This document shows, piece by piece, positions 17,200-27,328 of a stretch of 64,000 nt of DNA. This DNA is from Chitinophagales bacterium (GTDB lineage: Bacteria > Bacteroidota > Bacteroidia > Chitinophagales > Chitinophagaceae): contig JAJPKJ010000045.1 of the NCBI GenBank assembly GCA_021323755.1, positions 1 to 64,000 on the forward strand. The letters run 5' to 3'. A program made the translations under genes and the position numbers. The notes under the pieces were generated by a model. That model was not told the origin of the DNA. It saw nothing but the letters and a program-made list of their open reading frames with translations, and did not search any database. How positions within the stretch are numbered: the stretch's first letter is position 1; each line of letters begins with the position of its first letter.

Positions 17200-18129
17200 A
17201 TGACTACACGTCGCTCCTTCATTCAACAATCATCACTTGCCGCCGGCGCATTTTTAATGCCAAAAACAAATTGGTTTGCTGCAAGACGACAACAACTTAT
17301 CGGACTTCAACTTTACACTTTACGCAACGAAATTTTTAAAGTGAAAGGTGGCGGAGCAGATCAGGCCGCTAATTTAAAAATGATCCTGGAAAAAGTTGCT
17401 GCGATCGGATACACTTCTGTGGAAGCCTTTGGTTTTAATGCAGGTAAATATTTCGGGCTATCGGTTGAAGATTTTGCAAAGATCGTTAAAAATGCAAATC
17501 TCAAATCCCCGAGCGGACATTACAGTCTGGATGCGTATTTATTGAAAGGAGATGAGGACAGCTTGAAAATGATAATTGAAGCCGGGAAAACAATGGGCCA
17601 TGATTTTGTGGTGGTTCCTTTTTTGGGCGATGCATTAAGAAAGAGCGCCGACGATTATAAACAACTTTCGCAAAAATTAAATAAAGCGGGAGAAACGGTA
17701 AAAGCTGCCGGTTTGAAACTCGCTTATCACAACCATAATTTTGAATTTAAAGATTGGGGAAATGGACAGATCGGATTTCACATTATGTTACAGGAAACAG
17801 ATCCGAAGCTGGTGAGCTTTGAAATGGATATGTACTGGGTTACGCGGGCTGGTCTTAATCCGGAAGATCTGATCAAGGCCCATCCCGGAAGATTTAAAAT
17901 GTGGCATATTAAAGACATGTCTGAGAAAAGAGAAGGTACCACCGAATTAAGCGGCGATCAGGTTTTCACTGAAGTGGGCACAGGAATTATTAATTACAAA
18001 GAAATTTTTAAGCTGAAAAAACTATCCGGAATGGAATATTTCTTTGTTGAGCAGGACCAGGTGAAGCTTCCTGTTTATGAAAGCATCAGCAAAAGTTTTG
18101 AAAACCTGAAAAATAATATACTCTCTTAA
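17200..18129 (+). CDS. Exported sugar phosphate isomerase/epimerase family protein (TIM barrel)
   Basis: A 309-residue xylose-isomerase-like TIM barrel (AP endonuclease 2 family fold). A twin-arginine signal begins the protein: TRRSFIQQSSLAAGAF, so a folded, probably metal-bound enzyme is exported. Conserved barrel pieces include GLQLYTLR, AYHNHNFEF, FEMDMYWV with the metal-binding E/D, and MWHIKDM. Start ATG 17200 is preferred over an upstream GTG because it opens the Tat motif. The next gene, 30 bp downstream, is a Tat-exported Gfo/Idh/MocA oxidoreductase. The two likely act in sequence on a sugar derivative in the periplasm; the substrate is unknown. Confidence 0.85.
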   Translation: MTTRRSFIQQSSLAAGAFLMPKTNWFAARRQQLIGLQLYTLRNEIFKVKGGGADQAANLKMILEKVAAIGYTSVEAFGFNAGKYFGLSVEDFAKIVKNANLKSPSGHYSLDAYLLKGDEDSLKMIIEAGKTMGHDFVVVPFLGDALRKSADDYKQLSQKLNKAGETVKAAGLKLAYHNHNFEFKDWGNGQIGFHIMLQETDPKLVSFEMDMYWVTRAGLNPEDLIKAHPGRFKMWHIKDMSEKREGTTELSGDQVFTEVGTGIINYKEIFKLKKLSGMEYFFVEQDQVKLPVYESISKSFENLKNNILS

Positions 18130-18159
18130 TCTTATCTTTTAATTTACGCACTAACAACT

Positions 18160-19491
18160 ATGGGTAACCGACGATCGTTTTTGCAGCGATCCTCTGCATT
18201 GATCGGAGGAAGCATTGCGCTATCTGCATTTGATAACAGATCGCTTGCTGCTATAAGGAAATTCATCGCGCCATCTGATCAAATAAATGTTGCCGCAATT
18301 GGAATTAATGGAATGGGTTGGGCTGATCTGCAAGCGGCATTAAAAGTTCCGGGCGTTAATGTCATTGCCCTATGTGATATTGATAAAAACGTACTGGATG
18401 CGCGAATGAATGATTTGAAAAAAATGAACATTGACACTTCCAAAATAAAAACCTACGGTGATTATCGAAAAGTGCTCGACAGGAAAGATGTTGATGTGGT
18501 GATCATCGGAACACCCGATCACTGGCATGCTTTGATAATGACAGAAGCCTGTGCCGCCGGAAAAGATGTTTATGTAGAGAAACCGGTTGGCAATTCCATA
18601 ATTGAATGTCGCGCCATGGTTGCCGCAAAAAATAAATATAATCGTGTTGTGCAATGCGGACAATGGCAACGCAGTGAACAACATTTTAAAGATGCTGTTG
18701 AATTCGTGTATACGGGTCAGTTAGGAAATATTCGCACCGTGAAAGTCTGGTGTTACCAGGGGTGGATGAAACCAATGCCGATTCAGGCGGATTCAGTGCC
18801 GCCACCGGGTGTTGATTATGCGACGTGGCTGGGCCCCGCTCCCATCAAGCCTTTCAACGCAAGCCGTTTTCACTTTAATTTCCGTTGGTTTTGGGATTAT
18901 GCCGGGGGACTAATGACCGACTGGGGCGTCCATTTGCTGGATTACGGATTGTTGGGAATGAAAGCCGATGTTCCGAAATCAATATCCGCGCTGGGCGGAG
19001 AATTTGCTTATCCTGATATGGCGGAAGAAACGCCCGACACATTGACCGCATTGTATGAGTTTGACACATTTAATTTAGTATGGGATCACGCAATGGGGAT
19101 CGATAATGGCTCTTATGGTCGCGATCATGGCATTGCGTATATTGGCAATAATGCAACGCTGGTTCTCGACAGAAATGGTTGGGAGGTGATTGAAGAAAGA
19201 CAAAGCAAAAACAAAGTGCATAAATCATTAGCCAAGGTTTCTGACAATGGTGTTGAAAAACATTGGGTGAATTTTATCGAGGCCGTACGCTCGCGCAAAA
19301 CAGAGCATTTAAATTGCCCGATCGAAGCCGGCGCACATGTTGCAACGGTTGCGCAAATGGGAAACATCACCTTTCGCAGTGGACAAAAATTAATGTGGGA
19401 TAAAGAGAAAAATAAATTCAGCGATGATTCCGTTAATGATAAATACCTGATGAAGGAATATCACAACGGGTATGAGTTGGCGGGTAGCTAA
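18160..19491 (+). CDS. Exported Gfo/Idh/MocA family oxidoreductase
   Basis: A 443-residue NAD(P)-dependent sugar oxidoreductase. The Tat signal NRRSFLQRSSALIGG covers residues 3-17. The Rossmann domain starts at VAAIGINGMGWADL (G-x-G-x-x-G-like), then CDIDKNVL, and the conserved EKPVGNS lysine. The C-terminal half is the substrate domain of the family (WFWDYAGGLMTDWGVHLLD). Such exported forms are common in Bacteroidota and act on sugars or glycan pieces; some use tightly bound NAD. It is probably co-transcribed with the preceding isomerase. Confidence 0.88.
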   Translation: MGNRRSFLQRSSALIGGSIALSAFDNRSLAAIRKFIAPSDQINVAAIGINGMGWADLQAALKVPGVNVIALCDIDKNVLDARMNDLKKMNIDTSKIKTYGDYRKVLDRKDVDVVIIGTPDHWHALIMTEACAAGKDVYVEKPVGNSIIECRAMVAAKNKYNRVVQCGQWQRSEQHFKDAVEFVYTGQLGNIRTVKVWCYQGWMKPMPIQADSVPPPGVDYATWLGPAPIKPFNASRFHFNFRWFWDYAGGLMTDWGVHLLDYGLLGMKADVPKSISALGGEFAYPDMAEETPDTLTALYEFDTFNLVWDHAMGIDNGSYGRDHGIAYIGNNATLVLDRNGWEVIEERQSKNKVHKSLAKVSDNGVEKHWVNFIEAVRSRKTEHLNCPIEAGAHVATVAQMGNITFRSGQKLMWDKEKNKFSDDSVNDKYLMKEYHNGYELAGS

Positions 19492-19690
19492 GGGTAAATG
19501 GCAGGTAGGGAAGGCAATTTTTATATTTCAGGCTGCGGAATTTCTATTAAGCATTGTTGCGCCACCCTCAGGTAGTAAGGAAAACCCTTTGAGTCTACCT
19601 ATTTTGGCAACACCTAACGCGGATGGATAACCGAAATACATACCATCGTGTAAAATTCAACCAAGACCAAAACCCCTAAAACATTTTCTT

Positions 19691-21160
19691 ATGGCGTTTG
19701 GATTTACTCCCAATTATGTTGAGCATATTCACCTGGATAATTTAACACCGCAGCAATTTCTCGTTCTAGCCATTGACATTTCAAAGGAATTAAGTTGGGA
19801 AATTCATTATATAAGTGAGAAAGGATTAATTGCCACTAATAATAATGGGGGAATGTTTAAATGGAAAGCGAAGATCACGATTAGAATTGAGGATGAGATC
19901 ATAAACCTTAAAAGCGAATCTCTTGGCAGTGAAATGATAGACTTGGGTAAAAATCGGAAAACCATTGCACAATTCACCAATAAATTATATGATTTAAAAT
20001 ATAGTTTCAACGCGGAAGAGGTCGAAAAAAAATATGAGGAATTAAAACCAAATTTTCCATCCGAGGAAAATGATATTTTGAATCAACCTTCGAATGCAAA
20101 GGGAAGTATAAACAATTTCTTTTCCATCTTAATTCCCAAAGAAAATTTCTTTATCACGCCGATCTTAGTTGATGTGAATATTGCCATTTTTATATTGATG
20201 ATTATTTCCGGAGTTGGTTTTCTTCTTCCCCAAACCGATGACCTGATTAAATGGGGAGCAAATTTCCGGCCGATTACATTGGAAGGACAATGGTGGCGTT
20301 TAATTACAAACTGTTTCATCCACATAGGTTTCATCCATCTTGCATTTAATATGTATGCTCTGCTGTACATTGGTTTGTTGCTGGAACCCTATCTGGGTAA
20401 ATTGAGATTTGCCGTTGCTTATCTTCTTACCGGAATTATTGCAAGCCTGACCAGCTTGTATTGGCATGACTTAACAATCAGTGCCGGGGCCTCAGGAGCA
20501 ATTTTCGGAATGTATGGAATATTTCTGGCCATGCTCACGACCAGCCTTATTGATAAATCATCAAGAAAAGCCTTGCTGACAAGTATTGGCATCTTTGTAT
20601 GCTACAATTTGTTTAACGGCATGAATGCGGGAATTGATAATGCCGCACATCTTGGCGGATTAATTAGCGGTATTATCATCGGGTATTGTTTTTACCCAAG
20701 TTTAAAAAAGCCTGATGCTTCCAACCTGAAATATTCAACGGTGGCATTACTTAGCATTTTTATAATTACCGCTTCCTGTATTGTCTGTAGTAAAATGCCG
20801 AATGATATCGGGAAGTATGATCAGGAAATGAAAAAATTCGCTTCGATGGAATCAAAGGCGCTTGAATGTTATAAAATGCCGCAATATACATCTACCCAGC
20901 AAATCCTTTCTGAAATAAAAGACAGCGGATTATATTATTGGAATGAAAATATCAAATTATTAAATGAACTTGATAAATTAAATCTCCCACAAAAAATTCA
21001 CACCCAAAATGACAAATTGATCGAGTACTGTAATCTGCGCATCAACAGCTATCGATTACTCTACATTTCGATCAAGGACAACACAGATCTGTTCAAAGAT
21101 TCGATTAAGTATTACAATAATCAAATCGGGACCGTATTAAGAAGTCTAAAAGAAAAATAG
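19691..21160 (+). CDS. Rhomboid family intramembrane serine protease
   Basis: A 489-residue membrane protein. Residues 1 to about 130 form a soluble alpha/beta domain. Six or seven helices follow (about 155-355), carrying the rhomboid catalytic pair S268 in GASGAIFGMYG and H320 in NAAHLGGLISG, plus the WWRLITNCFIHIGFIHLAFNMY loop region split around residues 197-218. The C-terminal 130 residues are soluble and helical. It should cleave transmembrane substrates within the inner membrane; the substrate is unknown. It is a single gene behind a 199-bp spacer in which I see no clear site. Confidence 0.9.
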   Translation: MAFGFTPNYVEHIHLDNLTPQQFLVLAIDISKELSWEIHYISEKGLIATNNNGGMFKWKAKITIRIEDEIINLKSESLGSEMIDLGKNRKTIAQFTNKLYDLKYSFNAEEVEKKYEELKPNFPSEENDILNQPSNAKGSINNFFSILIPKENFFITPILVDVNIAIFILMIISGVGFLLPQTDDLIKWGANFRPITLEGQWWRLITNCFIHIGFIHLAFNMYALLYIGLLLEPYLGKLRFAVAYLLTGIIASLTSLYWHDLTISAGASGAIFGMYGIFLAMLTTSLIDKSSRKALLTSIGIFVCYNLFNGMNAGIDNAAHLGGLISGIIIGYCFYPSLKKPDASNLKYSTVALLSIFIITASCIVCSKMPNDIGKYDQEMKKFASMESKALECYKMPQYTSTQQILSEIKDSGLYYWNENIKLLNELDKLNLPQKIHTQNDKLIEYCNLRINSYRLLYISIKDNTDLFKDSIKYYNNQIGTVLRSLKEK

Positions 21161-21227
21161 AACGCAGAGCGTAGCCTCAATGATGCTCAATTCATCATTA
21201 TCAGATTTACGGATCATCCATTAACAA

Positions 21228-22553
21228 TTATTCGCCCCATATTTCATCTTTGCCTTGAAGCCATCCTTTCACTGATTCCGTAGTGACAGACTTTGGCCTT
21301 TCCAGCGGGAAGCCCAGGGCTCTGTCCCAGCAAAGGCTCGCCATAACGCCAAGCGCGCGGCTCACCCCGAATAATACGGTGTAAAATTCATATTCCACCA
21401 ATCCATAATGAACCAATAATGCGCCGCTGTGTGCGTCCACATTTGGCCAGGGGTTTTTTATTTTTCCGAGGGATTGTAAAATCGGCGGAACGGTTTCATA
21501 AATATTCCAGACTGTCTGCACCAATGGATCATCAGGCATATGTTTCTTTCCAAATTCCATTTGTGCAGAAAAACGCGGATCGGTTTTTCTCAGCACAGCA
21601 TGACCATAACCCGGAACAACTTTACCGTCATGCAGGGTTTTTTGGACATACTCGGCAATCTGTTCTTTGGTTGGTAATTCCGTTTTTAACTCTTCCCGCA
21701 TTTCCATTATCCATTTTATCACTTCCTGATTTGCCAATCCGTGAAGCGGCCCTGCCAATCCATTCATTCCTGCTGCAAAACTTAAATATGGATCGCTCAG
21801 CGCTGAGCCAACTAAATGGGTAGCATGAGCGCTCACATTTCCACCTTCATGATCGGCATGAATGGTCATATACAATCGCATCAGCTCTTTGAAAGTTTCA
21901 TCTTCAAAACCGAGCATATGTGCAAAATTTCCCGCCCAGTCCAATAATCCATTTGGATGAATATGATCGCCGAATTTATATTTTCTACGATAGATGTAGG
22001 CAGCAACGCGTGGCAATCTTGCGATAAGATCCATGGCATCGTCGAACACAGCTTCCCAATAATCCTTTTTGTTCATCCCTTCTGCATATTTTTTTGCAAA
22101 CTGACTTTCTGTTTGCAAAGCCATAATGGCCACAACAAACTGCGTCATCGGATGCGCAGAAAGTGGTAACGCTTCAATAGCAGCAAACACGTGATTGGGT
22201 ACATGACTGCGGCGCTGCAATACTGAAGTGACATGATGAACATCATCTTCTGATGGCAAATCTCCGATCAACATCAAATAAAATAGACCTTCCGGTAAAG
22301 GTTCGGTGCCTTTAGGTGCTTTTGCTAATTTTTGCTGTAATTCAGGAATGGAATAACCACGGAACCTGATGCCTTCTTTTGAATCCAGTAAAGAAGTTTC
22401 AGTTACCAATCCTGTCATCCCACGCATACCCTGGTAAATTTGAGAAAGCGTTACTTCACCAATTTTTTTATTTCCATTTTCTTTGAGTAAGTCTTTGATT
22501 TCCGCGGCCATTGCATCGGACTTCAATTTGAACCGTTCTTTTAAAATACCCAT
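21228..22553 (-). CDS. gltA: Citrate synthase (eukaryotic-type)
   Basis: A 441-residue citrate synthase that condenses oxaloacetate and acetyl-CoA. Catalytic motifs are HEGGNVSAHATHLVGS, PGYGHAVLRKTDPRF (oxaloacetate-binding His and Asp) and WPNVDAHSGALL. The sequence follows the mitochondrial enzyme along its length, including ALGFPLERPKS near the end, rather than E. coli GltA. The open frame runs up to 22742, but the ATG at 22553 (MGILKERF) begins the conserved protein; the extra upstream residues are non-homologous. Together with the mitochondrial-type aconitase at 6.2-8.4 kb it gives this genome a eukaryote-like entry to the TCA cycle. Confidence 0.94.
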   Translation of the reverse strand: MGILKERFKLKSDAMAAEIKDLLKENGNKKIGEVTLSQIYQGMRGMTGLVTETSLLDSKEGIRFRGYSIPELQQKLAKAPKGTEPLPEGLFYLMLIGDLPSEDDVHHVTSVLQRRSHVPNHVFAAIEALPLSAHPMTQFVVAIMALQTESQFAKKYAEGMNKKDYWEAVFDDAMDLIARLPRVAAYIYRRKYKFGDHIHPNGLLDWAGNFAHMLGFEDETFKELMRLYMTIHADHEGGNVSAHATHLVGSALSDPYLSFAAGMNGLAGPLHGLANQEVIKWIMEMREELKTELPTKEQIAEYVQKTLHDGKVVPGYGHAVLRKTDPRFSAQMEFGKKHMPDDPLVQTVWNIYETVPPILQSLGKIKNPWPNVDAHSGALLVHYGLVEYEFYTVLFGVSRALGVMASLCWDRALGFPLERPKSVTTESVKGWLQGKDEIWGE

Positions 22554-22678
22554 GACGCAATAATTTAAAATGAGATTATCTGCTAAAAGATAGTAAAATA
22601 AATTGACGGATAAAGTTAGTGCACGGAAGGCAATGTGCAAATAAATAGTAAACAATGGAGGGTGAAAAACAGAACCTT

Positions 22679-23770
22679 TTATTTTGGGGCCCGCACATAC
22701 AGCCAACCCGTAATGCCCGCGAAAATGATATTGGGGATCCATGCGGCGAGAATCGGCGGAAAATTTCCTTTTGTCGCAAATGTGATGGCAAACTTATCCA
22801 TCACCACAAAAACGGCTGCCGCAACAAGACCGAAAGCAAGATACAATCCACTGCCACCACGGATCTTGCGCGATGACACAACCGCACCCATTATCGTCAT
22901 AATGATAATGGAGAATGGTGTTGAATCGCGATGATATCTTTCTACTTTATAAAAGTTCAATCCCTCCGTGCCGCGCAATTCCTCGCGCTTAATAAATTCT
23001 TTGAGATCATCTGAGGTAAGCTTATCCTTTAAATATTCATCGTGACCCAATTCGCTGGGTTTTACATTCAGGTTAAGCGAAGTATCGCTTTTCTTTTTTG
23101 CCGATTCTTTCAATCCATCAATATTTCGCTCGATGACGTTATATAAATGCCAGTTTTTTTTTGCAGTATCCCATTGAATCCTTTCTGCCCGCATGTTATA
23201 ATAAACTTTATTATTTTTCAATTTTTGCAAAGCAAAACTGCTAGCAGATTTAGAAAATGTATCGTAATAATGAAGGACCACATAGGTGTTGGAGTCTACA
23301 CGCAGATAATAATTGCTTCCCTGGGTCACATTTGGCTGATAGGAACTATTTCTATCAACATAATAGGCCTGAAAATCTGTCCGTATCTTATTTGCTTTGG
23401 GAATCCAGGTTTGACTGGCGATCCAGAAAATACCACTTAATAAAATGGCCCCGATCAGGTAGGGTCGCAACACCCGATTGAAACGTACGCCGCCAGCGAG
23501 TATGGCGACGATCTCCGATCGTCCTGCCATCCGGGAAGTAAAATAAATTACCGCGATAAAGACCATTAATGGAAAGATCATTGAAACAATAAAGGGTACA
23601 AACCCGATATAATATTTCATGATGATCTGCGAAGTGTTTAACCCGGAGTTGACAAAATCATCCGCCTTTTCACTGGTATCAATCACCACGGCAATCGTTG
23701 TAATGGCAAGAATGGTAAATATAAACGTGAACAAAAACTTTTTCAATATATACCAGTCGAGAATCTTCAA
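22679..23770 (-). CDS. LptF/LptG family permease (YjgP/YjgQ)
   Basis: A permease of the LptB2FG lipopolysaccharide exporter. Helices lie near both ends (the first at about residues 10-30, the second at about 50-75, then three in the last 90 residues), around a large periplasmic beta-jellyroll. The RSEIVAILAGGVRFNRVLRPYL coupling-helix region is typical. No ATG is available. I prefer the TTG at 23770 (LKILDWYILKKF, the usual family N-terminus) over TTG at 23827, because a perfect TACTTTTG -7 box occupies 23832-23825 and overlaps the latter codon. LptF and LptG cannot be separated by eye; one homologue is in view. Confidence 0.88.
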   Translation of the reverse strand: MKILDWYILKKFLFTFIFTILAITTIAVVIDTSEKADDFVNSGLNTSQIIMKYYIGFVPFIVSMIFPLMVFIAVIYFTSRMAGRSEIVAILAGGVRFNRVLRPYLIGAILLSGIFWIASQTWIPKANKIRTDFQAYYVDRNSSYQPNVTQGSNYYLRVDSNTYVVLHYYDTFSKSASSFALQKLKNNKVYYNMRAERIQWDTAKKNWHLYNVIERNIDGLKESAKKKSDTSLNLNVKPSELGHDEYLKDKLTSDDLKEFIKREELRGTEGLNFYKVERYHRDSTPFSIIIMTIMGAVVSSRKIRGGSGLYLAFGLVAAAVFVVMDKFAITFATKGNFPPILAAWIPNIIFAGITGWLYVRAPK

Positions 23771-23824
23771 ATTTTTAGGTTTTGAGTTATGTGGCAACTT
23801 AATCTTTATCGCCGCTTGCGCGCG

Positions 23825-23832
23825 CAAAAGTA
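23825..23832 (-). promoter_or_regulatory. -7 box (TACTTTTG) of the Lpt permease gene
   Basis: A perfect TAnnTTTG followed by C on the minus strand, 55 bp upstream of the preferred TTG start. Transcription should begin near 23818, inside the longer reading frame, which argues against the upstream start codon. The -33 box is not clear. Confidence 0.45.
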
Positions 23833-24018
23833 ATCAGAAAATAAGTAGCGAAAAACCAGCTTCCGCTAAGGATTTGTGAAAACGACCTTTTGATGACCAG
23901 TTCCGCTCATCAAAATGTTTTGCTTTAGTTATCTTGCGAAGATATATTTACGCCATACAAAGACAAATAATCTGTTCAATATTAATCTTGCTATCATTAA
24001 AAAATCAAATTCACTCAC

Positions 24019-25962
24019 ATGAAAAAATTCTTGTTTGTTTTTATCACCTTAATATCCTCATCCATCATTTCTTTTTCGCAGACATCGTCTTACGATCAAC
24101 ACGATGCATTTGCGCCGATGTTCTATCCGTCCTATGGCGATGAAGTTCGTACGGCAAGTGGAAATGCCGGACCAAAATATTGGCAAAACAGCGCTGATTA
24201 TAAGATCAATGCAACACTCGATGATGCAAATAACACCATCACCGGCTCAGTAATGATCAGCTATAAAAATAATAGCCCCGAAAAACTTCCTTTTGTTTGG
24301 TTGCAATTAGACCAAAATATCTATAAAGAAGATTCAAGATCAGTTGCTGCTACGGCGATCACTGGCGGACGTTGGGCAAACAGGGATTTTGACGGAGGAT
24401 ATAACATCAAATCTGTAAAAGTAATTAGTGGCGGCAAAGAAGAGAATGCCGATTATCTTATCAGTGATACCCGCATGCAGATAAAATTAGCCAAAGCGAT
24501 TAGGGCAAATGGAGATTCCGTTCAATTTAAGATTGATTATTCTTTTCCCATACCGCAATATGGTACGGACCGCATGGGCAGACTACAAACCAAAAATGGA
24601 TGGATATACGAAATCGCACAATGGTATCCGCGCATGTGTGTATTTGATAACGTACTCGGGTGGAACACACTGCCATACCTTGGTCAGGGAGAATTTTACT
24701 TGGAATATGGGAACATTGAATACAGCATTACTACATCAGCAAAATTGATTGTTGTTGGATCTGGAGAATTGCAAAACCCGTCTGAGGTATTAACTGCAGA
24801 GCAAATAAAAAGATTAAAGCAAGCCAAAGAAAGTGATAAAACCGTAATCATCCGTTCTGAAAGCGAGGTCACTGATCCTGCTTCCCGACCGGCAAAGGAT
24901 AAACTCACCTGGAAATTTAAGATCACCAATGCGCGCGACGTTGCATTTGCAGCATCAACGGCATTTGTATGGGATGCAGCAAGAATAAATTTACCAAGCG
25001 GAAAAAAATCTCTTGCCATGTCAGTTTATCCTGTTGAAAGTGCAAAAGATAAAGGCTGGAAACGCGGAACTGAATTTGTAAAAGGCGCTATTGAACATTA
25101 TTCAAAACAATGGTTTGAATTTCCTTATCCTGTTGCAACAAATGTTGCAGGAAATGTGAATGGCATGGAATATCCGGGAATTGTTTTTTGTTCTTCAGGA
25201 GCAGAAGGTGGCAACCTATGGGGAGTTACCAGCCACGAATTTGGGCACACCTGGTTCCCGATGATCGTGGGAAGCAATGAAAGAAAATATCCCTGGATGG
25301 ATGAAGGCTTCAACACATTTATCAATTCCGTTGCAGACAAGGCCTTTAATAATGGCGAATTTGAAAATAAAAATGTGGACCGTCACCGGTTTGGAAGATT
25401 TCTTTTCGGCGCCAATGCAGAAAGCATTATGACCGTTCCTGACGTTACCAGTGGAAATAATCTGGGCATAAATGCATACTTCAAACCAGGATTAGGCCTT
25501 GAATTATTAAGAGAGGAGATCTTGGGCAAAGACAGATTTGATGCCGCCTTTAGGTATTACATCAATAATTGGGCTTACAAACATCCAACACCCTGGGATT
25601 TCTTTCATGCTATGGATAATGCTGCCGGGGAAAGTTTGGATTGGTTTTGGAGAGGATGGTTTTTCTACAACTGGAAACTTGACCAAGCTGTGAAAGGCGT
25701 TGATTATGTTGAGAACGATTCAACCAAAGGTTCGATCATCACCATTCTAAACCTCGAAAAATTGCCGATGCCGGTAACTGTGGAAATCAAACAGGCAAAT
25801 GGCAAAACAGGAAGAGTGAACCTGCCGGTAGAGATCTGGCAACACGGAAGCATCTGGAAATTCCATTACGCTTCAACAGATAAAATTACAGAAGTAACCA
25901 TCGATCCGGATAAACGCTTGCCGGATGTTGACGAATCAAATAATACCTGGAAGAGCAATTAA
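24019..25962 (+). CDS. Secreted M1 family metallopeptidase
   Basis: A 647-residue gluzincin aminopeptidase with a signal peptide (residues 1 to about 19, ending SFSQ). The zinc site is H406-E407-x2-H410 and E429 (HEFGHTW, WMDEGF), spaced HExxH-x18-E. The exopeptidase motif appears as NGMEYPG. An N-terminal beta-saddle domain precedes the catalytic domain, and a C-terminal beta domain ends in the conserved [15 protein letters not shown]. It probably trims peptides in the periplasm or outside the cell. A second, diverged M1 protein lies at 30071-32029. Confidence 0.92.
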   Translation: MKKFLFVFITLISSSIISFSQTSSYDQHDAFAPMFYPSYGDEVRTASGNAGPKYWQNSADYKINATLDDANNTITGSVMISYKNNSPEKLPFVWLQLDQNIYKEDSRSVAATAITGGRWANRDFDGGYNIKSVKVISGGKEENADYLISDTRMQIKLAKAIRANGDSVQFKIDYSFPIPQYGTDRMGRLQTKNGWIYEIAQWYPRMCVFDNVLGWNTLPYLGQGEFYLEYGNIEYSITTSAKLIVVGSGELQNPSEVLTAEQIKRLKQAKESDKTVIIRSESEVTDPASRPAKDKLTWKFKITNARDVAFAASTAFVWDAARINLPSGKKSLAMSVYPVESAKDKGWKRGTEFVKGAIEHYSKQWFEFPYPVATNVAGNVNGMEYPGIVFCSSGAEGGNLWGVTSHEFGHTWFPMIVGSNERKYPWMDEGFNTFINSVADKAFNNGEFENKNVDRHRFGRFLFGANAESIMTVPDVTSGNNLGINAYFKPGLGLELLREEILGKDRFDAAFRYYINNWAYKHPTPWDFFHAMDNAAGESLDWFWRGWFFYNWKLDQAVKGVDYVENDSTKGSIITILNLEKLPMPVTVEIKQANGKTGRVNLPVEIWQHGSIWKFHYASTDKITEVTIDPDKRLPDVDESNNTWKSN

Positions 25963-25970
25963 CCAAGAGT

Positions 25971-26004
25971 GCCGGTCGCCGATTGCAGAAAATCGGTGAC
26001 CGGC
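25971..26004. terminator. Bidirectional terminator between the M1 peptidase and tgt
   Basis: A 14 bp stem (25971-25984 with 25991-26004, one G-U pair) with a 6-nt loop. It is followed by AACTTTT on the plus side, between convergent genes. Confidence 0.75.
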
Positions 26005-26009
26005 AACTT

Positions 26010-27149
26010 TTACAATCTTTGTTTCAATATTTCCACCTGATCTTTTTTCCAGCTCAAAAAATTACTTTGAAGAATTTGCCTGCGTGCTTCTTGTACGAGG
26101 TGCAGATAGAATGCAAGATTATGCACGCTGGCAATCGTTAATCCCAATATTTCTTTCGATTTCATCAAATGCCTGAGATAGGCTTTGGAATAATGATTGC
26201 TCACCTCACAATCAATTCCATCGTCGATTGGTGAAAAATCATTTTCCCATTTTTTATTATCTATATTAATGACCCCTTTGGTTGTAAATAGCATGGCGTT
26301 GCGTCCATTGCGCGTCGGCATAACACAATCAAACATGTCAATGCCAAGAGCAATACATTCTAAAATGTTCCAGGGAGTTCCGACACCCATTAAGTAACGG
26401 GGTTTCTCTATAGGCAAAATATCGCAACACGATTCACAAATTTCATACATCATCTCTTCGGGTTCGCCAACGCTTAACCCGCCGATGGCATTTCCTGTTG
26501 CATTCATTGAGCTGATGAATGATGAAGATTCCCCGCGCAGATCTTTATATACACTTCCCTGAACGATGGGGAATAGATTTTGCGTGTATCCATAGGCGTT
26601 AGTTGTATTATTGAATTGATCAAAACATCTCTTTAACCAGCGATGGGTTAATTGCATGGATGTTTTTGCATGGGCATATTCACAAGGATAAGAGGTGCAT
26701 TCATCAAAAGCCATAATAATGTCTGCGCCGATCCTTCTTTGAATATCCATTACTCTTTCGGGCGTAAATAAATGTTTGGACCCATCGATATGCGATTGAA
26801 ACATCACCCCGTCTTCAGTAATCTTTCTGGTGCCGGATAAGGAAAAAACCTGGTATCCGCCGCTGTCGGTCAGTATGGGTTTATTCCAGTTCATGAATTT
26901 ATGCAAACCGCCTGCTTGCTCTAACACTTCCAACCCCGGCCGCAGATACAAATGATAAGTATTCCCCAGGATAATCTGTGCTTTGATATCATTATGCAAT
27001 TGTTGTTGCGTAACCGCTTTCACACTTCCAACAGTTCCCACCGGCATGAATATCGGTGTTTCAATTTCTCCGTGATCTGTGATGATCTTTCCTGCTCTCG
27101 CTTTGGAGTGTTCATCTTTTCTTTGCAATTCAAATTGTAATGCAGCCAT
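26010..27149 (-). CDS. tgt: tRNA guanosine(34) transglycosylase Tgt
   Basis: A 379-residue TIM-barrel enzyme that exchanges G34 for preQ1 in tRNAs decoding NAY/CAY codons. Visible motifs are TDSGGYQVFSLSGTR (substrate Asp), GGLSVGEP, MFDCVMPTRNGRNA (nucleophilic Asp) and the C-terminal ASVHNLAFYL. The zinc-binding CxCxxC of E. coli Tgt aligns with IDCEVS here, so two of three cysteines are missing, while the later His remains. I believe other Bacteroidota Tgt proteins share this loss, so the enzyme is probably active without the classical zinc site. Confidence 0.93.
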   Translation of the reverse strand: MAALQFELQRKDEHSKARAGKIITDHGEIETPIFMPVGTVGSVKAVTQQQLHNDIKAQIILGNTYHLYLRPGLEVLEQAGGLHKFMNWNKPILTDSGGYQVFSLSGTRKITEDGVMFQSHIDGSKHLFTPERVMDIQRRIGADIIMAFDECTSYPCEYAHAKTSMQLTHRWLKRCFDQFNNTTNAYGYTQNLFPIVQGSVYKDLRGESSSFISSMNATGNAIGGLSVGEPEEMMYEICESCCDILPIEKPRYLMGVGTPWNILECIALGIDMFDCVMPTRNGRNAMLFTTKGVINIDNKKWENDFSPIDDGIDCEVSNHYSKAYLRHLMKSKEILGLTIASVHNLAFYLHLVQEARRQILQSNFLSWKKDQVEILKQRL

Positions 27150-27328
27150 AGTTGATAATAACGTTGCAAGATAATCGTGAATAATGAATATTGGAGAGGG
27201 AAGATTGAAGATTCAAGCGCTGTTTGTGAACAGATATGCCTGGCAAATGTTACCTCTTCGATTTCAAATACTGTTTTACCACCCACTGCTCGTTTTATTT
27301 CGCTAATTTCGCACTACCAAAATTGTTT

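Noticed and set aside
22554-22742. N-terminal extension of citrate synthase
   Set aside because: The first 63 codons are not similar to any citrate synthase and the ATG at 22553 starts the conserved protein.
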